64,000 nucleotides of DNA from assembly GCA_002868905.1 (NCBI GenBank), contig PKUA01000047.1:1-64000 (forward strand), in the 5' to 3' direction. The DNA is from Desulfuromonas sp. (lineage in GTDB: Bacteria; Desulfobacterota; Desulfuromonadia; Desulfuromonadales; Geothermobacteraceae). A program made the translations under genes and the position numbers. Below the pieces are notes generated by a model, which searched no databases, was not told the DNA's origin, and saw only the letters and a list, made by a program, of their open reading frames with translations. Shown here piece by piece: positions 27,631 through 35,952 of this stretch. How positions within the stretch are numbered: the first letter of the stretch is position 1; the number at the start of each line of letters is the position of its first letter.

Positions 27631-28380
27631 TCAATAATATTTTTCCATTGTTTTCTGGGCGTCGAGGATAAAGCGGCTGACCGGGAACTGCTTGTAAAGG
27701 GTGTTGAAGGCCTCGACCGCTTGCTCTTTCTGCCCGTTCAGGAGATAGGTTCTGCCGAGCAGGTACCAAGCTTCATCCCGCTCGTAAAAGTTCGGGTATT
27801 TGACAAAGATCGATTTGAAGCGATTGATTGCTGCCGGGTAGTTGTCTCTGTTCAGATAATAACGACCTACGACAAGCTCGTGCTGGGCAAGCCGGTCTTC
27901 GCAGCGGTCGGCGAAGACCTTGGCCTGTTCCGTCCGTCCTCGATCATTGGGGTAGCGTTTGGCAAATTCGCGAAAGGTGACCATGGCGTTGCGGGTCGCG
28001 GTCTGGTCCCGGTCCGGTGCGAGGACCTGGGCGTAGTAGGCCAGGCCGAGGTTGTACATCGCATCCGGTACCCGTTTGTGGTTCGGGTGCTGTTTGAGGA
28101 AGTCCTCGTAAGCTGCTGTTGATTCGGGGTACATCTCGGCACGGTAATAGGCCTCGGCGATTTTCATCTCCGCGATAATGTTCAACTCCGGGGAGTAATA
28201 ACTGTCTCGGACCTTTTCCCAGTTGGTGATCGCCTCCTCGAAAAGACCGCGATCGAACATCGACTCCCCTTCACGGAGGTAATGCTCGGCATTCCGGCTT
28301 TCAGGAAGCCTGGTCCCGGTACATGCCGGGAGAGTGAGGGACAGGAGAATGGATAACAGGATGAGCGGACGCTGGTTCAT
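27631..28380 (-). CDS. bamD: Outer membrane assembly lipoprotein BamD
   Basis: Lipoprotein subunit of the BAM machine that inserts beta-barrel proteins into the outer membrane. Signal peptide with lipobox LPAC (Cys20), then about five TPR-type repeats (e.g. NAEHYLREGESMFDRGLFEEAITNWEKV and MYNLGLAYYAQ). Length 249 is standard for YfiO/BamD. It begins 15 nt after batD and ends at a terminator, making it the last gene of the rpoH-moxR-bat run. Coupling an essential outer-membrane assembly factor to a heat-shock-type operon is unusual and worth noting. Confidence 0.93.
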   Translation of the reverse strand: MNQRPLILLSILLSLTLPACTGTRLPESRNAEHYLREGESMFDRGLFEEAITNWEKVRDSYYSPELNIIAEMKIAEAYYRAEMYPESTAAYEDFLKQHPNHKRVPDAMYNLGLAYYAQVLAPDRDQTATRNAMVTFREFAKRYPNDRGRTEQAKVFADRCEDRLAQHELVVGRYYLNRDNYPAAINRFKSIFVKYPNFYERDEAWYLLGRTYLLNGQKEQAVEAFNTLYKQFPVSRFILDAQKTMEKYY

Positions 28381-28395
28381 CAGTTGGAAACCTCT

Positions 28396-29484
28396 TCAGT
28401 GGAAAAATAGTTTGACTATTCTTGATATTGATTGATTCATTGCGCTTTTGTCAATCTCTTGCACGCAGCGACGATTGAGGTGTCGCAGGGCTATGAGCAG
28501 TTTGTCTCCCTGATCCCCGTTTTTCCCGAACCGGCTTTCATCAAATCGGAGCCAATGCGATTCCAGTTCCCGAAGGGTCCGGGAGGAGACCCCTCTGTCT
28601 CCAAGCTCACGCAGGCGAATCTTTCGTGGAGGGTAATGTCCCGGGTCGGTGGTGCGTGCAACAGAATGCCGAATCCTCAGGAATTTAACAATCCAAAAAC
28701 CAAGAATGAGAGACGAGACGAGCAGCAGCGTTGTGCCGGGTAGCCCGATGTCGTTCGAACCTTCGCTGACCCCGGTTGTTAAAACCTGGTAGCGTCCAGT
28801 TTCCGGGTCGAAAACCGGCAGGCGAAAACCCGGAGCTGAGCTGCTACCCCGGGGATCATAAAAGTATTGAAGCCGCCGGGTCTGCTCGGCCGGCAATCGA
28901 CCTGTCGTTCGATCGGTCAGCAGGCCGAGGGTCGATTGCTCTTCGGTAACAGGCTGGGGGAGGGGGAGTGCGGCCAGGTCGAGTTTGCCGCGTAGGACAA
29001 GTTCAACCAGTCTACGCCCCTCACCCGAATCGTGCAGGACCATTTCCGGAAGGCCGACAGCTCCCTGGAAGCCCACTGGCTTGCCGAAGTCGGGTAGGGG
29101 CTGGACGATCACCAGGACTTGCGCCTCGGTCTGACTGGTTCCGTCGGCTGTTTTGACCCCGACGCGGATGGGGAAAGAACCGGCGGAAAGAGGTCGGATC
29201 GTGCGCAGCCGGTATTCGGCCCTGTGGTTATTGCCGGATGTCACCAGCGTTCTGGTTCCGGTTGACCACGGTTCGCTGACCTGGAAACCGGTAAAGGGTG
29301 GCCATGCCGGCTGGAGTCTGCCGGTCAGAGGCCGTGGTCGATCAACTTCCAGGGTGAGGGTGACCGTCTCTCCGACATAAGGGATGGGGTCCGAAAGAAG
29401 CAGCCTGGCCTGCAACTCGCTGCTGTTGGCAGTCGTCGCAACGAACAGCAAAAGTATGCATATGCCGAACCGGACTCCATTCAC
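28396..29484 (-). CDS. BatD-like periplasmic/membrane protein
   Basis: 362-residue protein with a signal peptide (about 1-22), a beta-rich periplasmic part that opens with the BatD-type phrase PYVGETVTLTLEVDRP, one membrane helix (about 250-270) and a cytoplasmic tail of about 85 residues. BatD belongs to the Bat (aerotolerance) gene cluster with MoxR-like ATPases and von Willebrand A proteins. The GTG start overlaps the stop of the upstream gene (GTGA). Shorter than many BatD proteins. The exact biochemical role of the family is not known. Confidence 0.75.
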   Translation of the reverse strand: MNGVRFGICILLLFVATTANSSELQARLLLSDPIPYVGETVTLTLEVDRPRPLTGRLQPAWPPFTGFQVSEPWSTGTRTLVTSGNNHRAEYRLRTIRPLSAGSFPIRVGVKTADGTSQTEAQVLVIVQPLPDFGKPVGFQGAVGLPEMVLHDSGEGRRLVELVLRGKLDLAALPLPQPVTEEQSTLGLLTDRTTGRLPAEQTRRLQYFYDPRGSSSAPGFRLPVFDPETGRYQVLTTGVSEGSNDIGLPGTTLLLVSSLILGFWIVKFLRIRHSVARTTDPGHYPPRKIRLRELGDRGVSSRTLRELESHWLRFDESRFGKNGDQGDKLLIALRHLNRRCVQEIDKSAMNQSISRIVKLFFH

Positions 29485-30866
29485 CAGTCGCGCTCCAATC
29501 GGGTATCCTGAGCCGGTTTGTTCCTCGCACCGCGCGGGAAAAATGGCGCCGGGGCAATGCTTTCGGCCAGACGAACCGCTGTCGGTTTTGCAAGTTTGCC
29601 GGAATCGCTGGTGCGATGGGACTCTGTTTCGCCACCCTTCGCACCCGATTTTTCAGGCTGTTGCTCCATCTGCCTCAAGGCAAGCGCGAGATTGTGACGG
29701 GAGTTTTTGTCTTCCGGGTTAAGTAATAAGGCCATTTCGAAGGACAGGACGGCACCGAAGGCGTTTCCGGCGGCAAGCTCCATGGTGCCGGCGTTGAACA
29801 GGGCGACGGCACGTTCCGCGGGCGCGAGATGGGACGCTGCCTCATGAAAAAGGTCGGCCCGGACGGAAGGGGACTCATTGCTTGTTAACGCTGCAGCGAA
29901 CATGTGTCGACCTTGGTCCTCGGTTGCCGGTTGACAACCCAGGATGAGACCGATGGAAAGAATACTGTGTGTCGCCAGCCACCTGTAGGGGCGAATGTTC
30001 CGTGGCAGGTGGCGTAGCAGGAGGGCGACGGTCGCCAACAGCAGGTACCATTGTCTATGGTCTCCATCTTTGGCCTGACGCGGCCTATGGGCACCGTCGC
30101 CCCAAAACCCCTCGCCGGGTTTTTCAGAACTTATGATCTTCCCCCCGCTTTCTTCGGCGATGGAACGCAGTCTCTCTGGCTCCGGCTTTGTCAGCAGCCG
30201 CTGCCCGTTTTCATCCAAGCGGGGATTGCCGTTTCTGTCGGGGACCGGTGCTGGTTCTTCGCCCCCGACAGGCCAAACATAGACAGGGACGTCTGAACTG
30301 AGTCCGGGGGGATTCGTCAGCAGGGTCCGTTCCCCGTCGCTGACAAGAATGACGTATTTCTCCCCCTTTTTGCCGACAACGAGTTCCTGTGCCATCAGTG
30401 CGGCCTCTTCAGGCGCCGAGCCGGGAGCAGTGACCTGGCCGGCTTGCAGATGACGCAGGAAATAGCTGAAAGCGTCAAGGTCGCCGGTCAACGGTACTTG
30501 AACCACGGCTTCTCCGGAGAACGGCACCAACGCCAGATCGGCCTGCGGCAGCTTTGCGACAAAGTCGAGCAGTTTCCCCCGAATTTCATCCAGGCGGCTG
30601 ATGCCATCGGCTTCAGCCGCCATGCTGGTAGAGACGTCAACTGCCAGGACCACGGACAGCTTGTCATGACTTGGCGTATGACCTGGCTGCGTTGAGCCGA
30701 GCGCGAAGAGAAGGGAGCAAACGGCGAGCAGGCTCAGAAAGTCGTCCTGCAATCGTCGTAGGTTCCCATCGTTGTGGCCGAACCCGGCGAGGATGCGCCG
30801 GCTTCTTCTCTCTGCAAGAGCCAGGGTTCCGCACAGTAATAATGGCAGCAGCCAGATGCTGTTCAT
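29481..30866 (-). CDS. BatB-type vWA membrane protein with C-terminal TPR (BatB-BatC fusion)
   Basis: N-terminal hydrophobic segments (about 1-18 and 42-60), then a von Willebrand A domain with an intact metal site DVSTS (D77, S79, S81), two further hydrophobic stretches around 270-310, and about 80 residues of TPR (NAGTMELAAGNAFGAVLSFEMALLLNPEDKNSRHNLALALRQMEQQ). In many species the TPR part is a separate gene, batC; here it is joined to BatB. The low-complexity tail resembles that of BatC. The ATG overlaps the batA stop by 4 nt. Likely binds partner proteins at the periplasmic face with BatA. Confidence 0.82.
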   Translation of the reverse strand: MNSIWLLPLLLCGTLALAERRSRRILAGFGHNDGNLRRLQDDFLSLLAVCSLLFALGSTQPGHTPSHDKLSVVLAVDVSTSMAAEADGISRLDEIRGKLLDFVAKLPQADLALVPFSGEAVVQVPLTGDLDAFSYFLRHLQAGQVTAPGSAPEEAALMAQELVVGKKGEKYVILVSDGERTLLTNPPGLSSDVPVYVWPVGGEEPAPVPDRNGNPRLDENGQRLLTKPEPERLRSIAEESGGKIISSEKPGEGFWGDGAHRPRQAKDGDHRQWYLLLATVALLLRHLPRNIRPYRWLATHSILSIGLILGCQPATEDQGRHMFAAALTSNESPSVRADLFHEAASHLAPAERAVALFNAGTMELAAGNAFGAVLSFEMALLLNPEDKNSRHNLALALRQMEQQPEKSGAKGGETESHRTSDSGKLAKPTAVRLAESIAPAPFFPRGARNKPAQDTRLERDW

Positions 30867-31849
30867 GGCACCCTCCGCAGGTAACCCCTGAACAATACGA
30901 TCTCGATCGCCAGCAACAGGACCAGCAGAGGGAGCAGGAAGGGCAACAACGGCCGATCTTTGTTCTCCTTGCGGGTTTCTATCGGGCTTTTTTCCATCGC
31001 GTCAATCTGTGCATAGACGGTGGCGAGTGTCGTGAGGTTTTCCGCCCTGAAAAAACGTCCGCCGGAGGTTTCAGCCATGTTCCGGAGGATGGTTGTGTCC
31101 AGAGTTGATTTTTTCTGTCCGACCACCGGATGGTTCGGAGGCAGAGTTCGATTCTTCCCGAGGACAAATGCCGCCCCCTGCTCGGTTCCGAAACCGATGG
31201 TGTAGATTTTAATGCCGAGGGCCGCTGCGGCCTGGGCGGCCGTTTCCGGTGACGTGCGTCCACGATTGGAGGAACCGTCTGTAAGCAGAATGACGGCCTT
31301 TCCCTTGGCCGATGAACTCTGCAGGCGACCGATCGCCGCCATCGTCGCATCCCCCAGGGCCGTACCGCTGCCGTGCCGGTCCGATTCGATGGCGAGAAGT
31401 CGCGTCGCGACCCATTCCCGGTCAGCGGTCGGTGGTGCCAGTAAATAGGGGGACCCGGAAAAAAGAATGATGCCGATCCGATCATGAGAGCGACCCCGGA
31501 TGAATCTCGCTGCCGTCAGCTGGGCGGCGGTCATTCGGTTCGGTTCGATGTCTGTGGCGCTCATGCTCGCGGAAATGTCGAGGGCGAGCATCAGGTCGAG
31601 TCCAAGTTGCACCGTTTTTTGCAGTATCTGGCGTTGGGTCGGTCCGGCCAGGCAGACCAGCAGACCGAGCAGTAACAGCGAACAGACCGGTTGATGAAGC
31701 CGGTAAAGGCGGATGCGCCAACCCGGAGGGCGTTGTACGAGTGGCCGCAAGGACGAAATCGACAGGGCACGCTTGCCGCCGGGCAGGAATGGGATGAGCG
31801 CCAGTGGCAAGAACCACAGGAAAAGGGGGTACTCCCAGACGAGAGTCAC
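30863..31849 (-). CDS. BatA-type vWA membrane protein
   Basis: 328-residue protein with a hydrophobic N-terminus (about 5-22), a second membrane helix (about 55-70), a von Willebrand A domain with DISAS (D91, S93, S95) and a C-terminal membrane helix (about 305-323) just before a short basic tail. This is the standard BatA layout. The GTG start overlaps the preceding stop (GTGA). Works with BatB and the MoxR ATPase; a Bat role in oxidative or envelope stress tolerance is reported for some bacteria but the mechanism is open. Confidence 0.88.
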   Translation of the reverse strand: MTLVWEYPLFLWFLPLALIPFLPGGKRALSISSLRPLVQRPPGWRIRLYRLHQPVCSLLLLGLLVCLAGPTQRQILQKTVQLGLDLMLALDISASMSATDIEPNRMTAAQLTAARFIRGRSHDRIGIILFSGSPYLLAPPTADREWVATRLLAIESDRHGSGTALGDATMAAIGRLQSSSAKGKAVILLTDGSSNRGRTSPETAAQAAAALGIKIYTIGFGTEQGAAFVLGKNRTLPPNHPVVGQKKSTLDTTILRNMAETSGGRFFRAENLTTLATVYAQIDAMEKSPIETRKENKDRPLLPFLLPLLVLLLAIEIVLFRGYLRRVP

Positions 31850-32511
31850 GATGTCCCCCCGTTTCTGATTTTAGCGACGGCTTCCCGGAGTTTCTCCTGC
31901 TTCTCTGCTTTCGGTGCGTAAGGTCCGAAGCGCCAGGCGCGAATCGTCTGGAGGAGACATGACCTTTCCTCCGAAGTCGGTGCCTGCTGCACCTGTTCCT
32001 CGAGCTGTTTAAGCGATGATTTCTGTGAATTCTTTTCGGGTTCATTCCTGCGGTGTCGCAGTTTGTGAAGAGGCCAGAGGAAGAACGGCACGAGCAGGAG
32101 AAGCCAAAACCAATCGGTGATCCAGGGCGCTTCGGCTTTTCCGGGCAATCGCTGCAGGGGTTTCGACTCTGCGTCCAGCGGAACCGGGTCATGGATCACC
32201 ACATCGAGAGGGGCGGTACGCCAGGACCGGTTTGCCTGGTGCAGGGAGAGAGCGGGGATGGATGCCGGCCCGCTCCGCACCGGGAGAAGTTCCAGGAAAA
32301 GTTCACTCCGGTCGATTTTCGGTGGTAATAGCAGGCGAAAACTGCCGAGATCGGGCAGGCCGGTTAACTGGATGTCCGGCTCCGGCAGGGGGTAGATAAG
32401 GCGGAAAGGTTCGCCGAGGCGAGGTTCGGCCGGGTCCAGGGTCGCCTGCGGCATGGATGTGAATCCGCACAGCGGGGTGAAGAGTATCAGGAAAAAGCAA
32501 ATGCGAATCAT
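31846..32511 (-). CDS. Unassigned Bat-cluster membrane protein (221 residues)
   Basis: Signal peptide (about 1-18), a short beta-rich periplasmic part (about 20-120), one membrane helix (WFWLLLLVPFFLWPL, near 133-147) and a charged cytoplasmic tail of about 70 residues. I do not recognise the family by sequence. Position between DUF58 and batA is where DUF4381-type proteins usually sit, and the topology agrees. Overlaps both neighbours by 4 nt, so it is translated as part of the cluster. Confidence 0.7.
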   Translation of the reverse strand: MIRICFFLILFTPLCGFTSMPQATLDPAEPRLGEPFRLIYPLPEPDIQLTGLPDLGSFRLLLPPKIDRSELFLELLPVRSGPASIPALSLHQANRSWRTAPLDVVIHDPVPLDAESKPLQRLPGKAEAPWITDWFWLLLLVPFFLWPLHKLRHRRNEPEKNSQKSSLKQLEEQVQQAPTSEERSCLLQTIRAWRFGPYAPKAEKQEKLREAVAKIRNGGTS

Positions 32512-33365
32512 CGGAATTTCCGGCGCTGAAACAGGCGCATCAACCCCGCCAGGGGATCGCTGTCTCCGTGCAGCTCGATCGAGTCGATCCCACAGGAAGC
32601 AAGGTCCAGGCTGAGTTGCCTTGCGTCATTTTCCCAGTCTTTCTGCCAGCCGCGACCTGACTGATGATTGAGGTCGACCAGATGGAGCTCGCCGCTTTCC
32701 GCATCCTGCAGTGCAACGATGCCCCCATCCCCTTTGGGAGGGGTGTTCATGTCACGAATGACCACTGCGAACAGGTCGTGTCGGCTCGCAGTCCTGCGAA
32801 GCAGGCGAATCGGCGGATCCGCGTGAAAATCGGAGAGTATGATGATCATTCCGGGACGCTGCAGGCTTCGTTTGGCCGCTTCGAGAGGCAGGGTGAGGTC
32901 GGTCCCTTGCCCAGAGGGTTGCAGCGTCATCAGCTGGTTGACCAGGTAGCGCGCATGGCCGTCGCCGCTGCCAAGGGGAAAAAGTTGCCGGACCTGGTCA
33001 CTGAACGTAATCAGACCGACCCTGTCGCGGTTAGCGATGGCGGCAAATGTCAACAGAGCGGCGGTTTCGGCCTGAAGCTCCCTTTTGGCGCGGCTCATGG
33101 ACGGGGAACAATCGACCAGCAGCAGCAGGTTACGACTCCTCTCCTCGCGGTATTCACGAACGTGTGGAGTCTGTTGGCGAGCCGTCACGTTCCAGTCGAA
33201 AAAGCGTGGGTCGTCGCCTGGCTGATAAGGACGCAGGCCACTGAATTCGAGTCCCTGTCCGCGCATGCTGGCGCGCTCTCCTCCCGCCAATAAGGGAGAG
33301 AGTTGTTTCCGTGCGGTCAGTTCGAGCCGCTTTGCTCTGGTTTGCAGCGTGGTGATCGTCTGCAT
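32508..33365 (-). CDS. DUF58 protein (MoxR-associated)
   Basis: 285-residue DUF58 protein with the diagnostic GLRPYQPGDDPRFFDWNVTARQ region (about 44-65) and a C-terminal half with a vWA-like fold (LLLVDCSPSMSRAKREL supplies a DxSxS metal site). No membrane helix. DUF58 proteins almost always accompany MoxR ATPases and are thought to be part of the chaperone complex acting on vWA partners. Starts one base after the moxR stop. Confidence 0.9.
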   Translation of the reverse strand: MQTITTLQTRAKRLELTARKQLSPLLAGGERASMRGQGLEFSGLRPYQPGDDPRFFDWNVTARQQTPHVREYREERSRNLLLLVDCSPSMSRAKRELQAETAALLTFAAIANRDRVGLITFSDQVRQLFPLGSGDGHARYLVNQLMTLQPSGQGTDLTLPLEAAKRSLQRPGMIIILSDFHADPPIRLLRRTASRHDLFAVVIRDMNTPPKGDGGIVALQDAESGELHLVDLNHQSGRGWQKDWENDARQLSLDLASCGIDSIELHGDSDPLAGLMRLFQRRKFR

Positions 33366-33366
33366 T

Positions 33367-34371
33367 TCAAGGAGTCGGTATCGATTTCAGCAATTCTCCG
33401 ACGATATGGTCGGCCGTCACCGATTCAACATCCGCTTCATAAGAGAGGATCAGGCGGTGTCGCATGACGGGAACGGCCATTTGCTGAACGTCTTCCGGGG
33501 TGACATAGGGTCGTTGTCGCAGCATGGCGTGGCCACGGGCAGCCGTGGCCAGGCAGAGGGTGCCGCGCGGCGAAATACCGTGGGCGATCAGTCCTGATAG
33601 CCCGGCACGGTCGGCGTCGGCAGGGGAACGGGTCGCTGTGACCAGATAAAGCAGATACCGACGGACCTCGGGTCCGCAGTAGATGTCGTTGAGTGCCTTT
33701 TGGGCCTGCTGCAGTTGGCTCCGGTCGACAAGCTTGGGTAATGGGGCGAGGGCTGCCGAGGGGCCCTGTTCCAGCATGGCCTCTTCAGCTTCACGCGCCG
33801 GATAGTCGACCAGCAATTTGAATAGAAAACGATCGAGTTGTGCCTCGGGGAGGGGATAAGTCCCCTCATGTTCAAGGGGGTTCTGGGTCGCCAGCACACA
33901 AAACGGTTCAGGGAGCGGGTGGCTCTCCTCCCCGAGAGTGACCTGGCGCTCCTCCATTGCTTCGAGCAGGGCGGATTGAACTTTGGCAGGTGCACGGTTG
34001 ATCTCGTCGGCGAGCAGCAAATTGCAGAAAACGGGGCCTCTGCGGGTACGAAATTCTCCACTGGGGGGATGGTAGACCGGAGTGCCGGTCAAGTCGGCCG
34101 GCAGCAGGTCGGGGGTGAATTGAACTCGCTGGAACTCCAGGTGCAGCAGGGCCGCAACCGTTTTGGCAGCCAGGGTTTTTGCGAGGCCGGGCGCGCCCTC
34201 GATGAGAACATGTCCCTGGCAAAGCAGACCGAGCAGAATACCCTCGAGCAGCGATCGCTGTCCGATGACACTCTTTTCGGCATGATCCAGCAACTCGTGG
34301 AGAAAGGCCGTCTGCTCGACAAGGCGTTCGGTGTCGGCGGTCAGAGGGCCGCTGGCGAGGGATTCCGGCAA
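33367..34371 (-). CDS. MoxR-type AAA+ ATPase
   Basis: Cytoplasmic AAA+ chaperone with Walker A GAPGLAKT (59-66), Walker B LLLADEINRAP, sensor 1 LATQNP and a C-terminal lid domain. Length 334 is typical for the MoxR family, which assists maturation of vWA-containing complexes. The only suitable start is a TTG at 34371 with GGAGG 4 nt upstream, lying inside the last 31 nt of rpoH. Translation is therefore probably coupled to rpoH. Confidence 0.92.
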   Translation of the reverse strand: MPESLASGPLTADTERLVEQTAFLHELLDHAEKSVIGQRSLLEGILLGLLCQGHVLIEGAPGLAKTLAAKTVAALLHLEFQRVQFTPDLLPADLTGTPVYHPPSGEFRTRRGPVFCNLLLADEINRAPAKVQSALLEAMEERQVTLGEESHPLPEPFCVLATQNPLEHEGTYPLPEAQLDRFLFKLLVDYPAREAEEAMLEQGPSAALAPLPKLVDRSQLQQAQKALNDIYCGPEVRRYLLYLVTATRSPADADRAGLSGLIAHGISPRGTLCLATAARGHAMLRQRPYVTPEDVQQMAVPVMRHRLILSYEADVESVTADHIVGELLKSIPTP

Positions 34372-35198
34372 AGGGCCTCCTTCATTTTTTTCAAAGCGTT
34401 CGCTTCAAGTTGTCGCACCCGCTCCCTGCTGATGCCGTACTCGTCGGCAAGCTCTTGCAAGGTGGCGGGTTTTTCGGTCAGAATACGTCGCTCAATGATA
34501 GCACGATCCCGCGGTTTCAGAACGGCCAGGGCTTCTCCGACCTGCTGCCGGTTCTGTTCCGACTCCTGCTGCTCGACAAGCAGCTCTTCCTGGTTGGCCC
34601 GGTCATCGGCGAGACCGTCGAGCAGAGTATAATCCTCGCCGGGCGAGAGTTCAACATCGAGAGAGGAATCGCGTCCACGTAATCGTTGGGACATTTCGAC
34701 AACTTCGGTTTCGTGGACATCCAGATGTTCGGCGATTTCCCCCATGTCAGAACGACCGGTCAGCTTGCGCAACGCGTCCCGGGTCTGGCGTAACTTGAAA
34801 AAGAGTTTTTTCTGGGTCTGGGTTGTGCCGATTTTGACCAGAGACCAGGTCTTGACGATGTAATTCTGGATGTAGGCGCGGATCCACCAGACGGCATAGG
34901 TGATGAGGCGGATCCCGCGCTCCGGGTCGAATTTCTTGACCGCCATCATCAGGCCGATGTTTCCCTCCTGGACCAGGTCTGCGAGACGCAGACCGTATTT
35001 GCGATATTCATTGGCCACCTTGACGACGAAGCGGAGATTGCCGGTGATCAGTCGATGGGCCGCATCGATATCGCCGTGATTCCGATACCTCCTCGCCAGC
35101 CGCACCTCCTCGTCGGGCGATAAAAGTTCGAACCGGTTCACCTGGTTCATGTAGTGTTCAAATCCGTCGGTAACAACTGGCAGCGTCATGGTGCTCAT
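34341..35198 (-). CDS. rpoH: Heat-shock sigma factor sigma32 (RpoH)
   Basis: 285-residue group-3 sigma factor that directs RNA polymerase to heat-shock promoters. Region 2 contains NLRFVVKVANEYRKYGLRLADLVQEGNIGLM and the -10-binding RLITYAVWWIRAYI. The RpoH-specific box QKKLFFKLR (129-137), used for chaperone- and protease-dependent control, separates it from RpoD and RpoS. Region 4.2 helix-turn-helix ends with ISRERVRQLEANALKKMK. The start is the ATG at 35198 with AGGAG 9 nt upstream; an upstream in-frame codon would run into the CIRCE side of the promoter. First gene of a long operon ending in bamD. Confidence 0.96.
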   Translation of the reverse strand: MSTMTLPVVTDGFEHYMNQVNRFELLSPDEEVRLARRYRNHGDIDAAHRLITGNLRFVVKVANEYRKYGLRLADLVQEGNIGLMMAVKKFDPERGIRLITYAVWWIRAYIQNYIVKTWSLVKIGTTQTQKKLFFKLRQTRDALRKLTGRSDMGEIAEHLDVHETEVVEMSQRLRGRDSSLDVELSPGEDYTLLDGLADDRANQEELLVEQQESEQNRQQVGEALAVLKPRDRAIIERRILTEKPATLQELADEYGISRERVRQLEANALKKMKEALCRNPSPAAL

Positions 35199-35233
35199 GA
35201 CGAAACTCTCCTTTTTGCTGGAATATCGGTTGA

Positions 35234-35260
35234 TTGGCACTCTTGTTGTGAGAGTGCTAA
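35234..35260. promoter_or_regulatory. CIRCE element (HrcA operator) upstream of rpoH
   Basis: TTGGCACTC-N9-GAGTGCTAA matches the CIRCE consensus TTAGCACTC-N9-GAGTGCTAA with one change. It begins directly downstream of the -10 box, covers the predicted transcription start and lies 36 bp before the rpoH start codon, an ideal repressor position. Confidence 0.95.
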
Positions 35261-35263
35261 ATA

Positions 35264-35292
35264 TTTATAGCAAAAACGGCATCTGCCTGCAA
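35264..35292 (-). promoter_or_regulatory. Sigma70-type promoter of the rpoH-moxR-bat-bamD operon
   Basis: On the minus strand TTGCAG and TATAAA are 17 nt apart, immediately upstream of the CIRCE element. Confidence 0.72.
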
Positions 35293-35475
35293 CTGTCTGA
35301 GGGGCAGGTTGATTTGCAGTCGTCAAACCAGGTCGTGTCTGTTATGTTTCCCTGGAAAAAGGAAATTTCAGACTGCCAATCGGTTCGGCCCGGAGATGTC
35401 GGAAAAGAGCTTTATTCCGGAGCGCTCGCAGCGGCCCGGGTTTTCGATTTGGTCAGAACCTGAAGAGAGCACAAG

Positions 35476-35952
35476 ATGCAAACCTCGACCCCAACCGAAG
35501 ACAACCCTGCTGTCCCCGACGTTCGAGAACGTTTGAAAACAGGTTTTGCCGGCGGGCTCCAGGCTTCCTGGAAGCTGATTCGCTTCGTCATTCCCTGTTT
35601 CATTGTGATCGACCTGCTCAAGGGGAGCGCGCTGCTTGATCAACTCGGTGAGTTTGCCAAGCCGGCGATGCAACTCTTCGGGCTGCCGGGAGAAGCGGTG
35701 TTTGCCTTTCTCGCCGCCTGGTTGCTCAATCTCTACGCCGCCATCGCGATCCTGGTTCCGCTCGAACTCGATGCCTGGCAGATGACCCAGTGCGGTCTGA
35801 TGATGGGAATTGCACACAACCTGTTGCTTGAGGGGGGAGTGATCAAAAGCACCGGAACCAAGGCCGGTGTCGTTACTCTGGGTCGCCTGGTGCTCTCTTT
35901 TGCTGCCGGTCTGATGTTCTTCGCAGCACATCGATTGTTCGGAGTTGGGTAA
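35476..35952 (+). CDS. Gate-domain (nucleoside recognition) membrane protein, first half
   Basis: 158-residue inner-membrane protein with four likely helices (about 36-52, 75-95, 105-120, 133-152), of the nucleoside-recognition gate family that includes SpmA/SpmB and FeoB gate segments. It pairs with the next gene, whose ATG overlaps its stop codon (TAATG). Transported molecule unknown; the pair together has the size of one two-gate transporter unit. Confidence 0.75.
   Translation: MQTSTPTEDNPAVPDVRERLKTGFAGGLQASWKLIRFVIPCFIVIDLLKGSALLDQLGEFAKPAMQLFGLPGEAVFAFLAAWLLNLYAAIAILVPLELDAWQMTQCGLMMGIAHNLLLEGGVIKSTGTKAGVVTLGRLVLSFAAGLMFFAAHRLFGVG

Noticed and set aside
35234-35260. Sigma54 -24 box (TTGGCAC) upstream of rpoH
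   Set aside because: The TTGGCAC is one arm of the CIRCE palindrome and no -12 TTGC element is correctly spaced.
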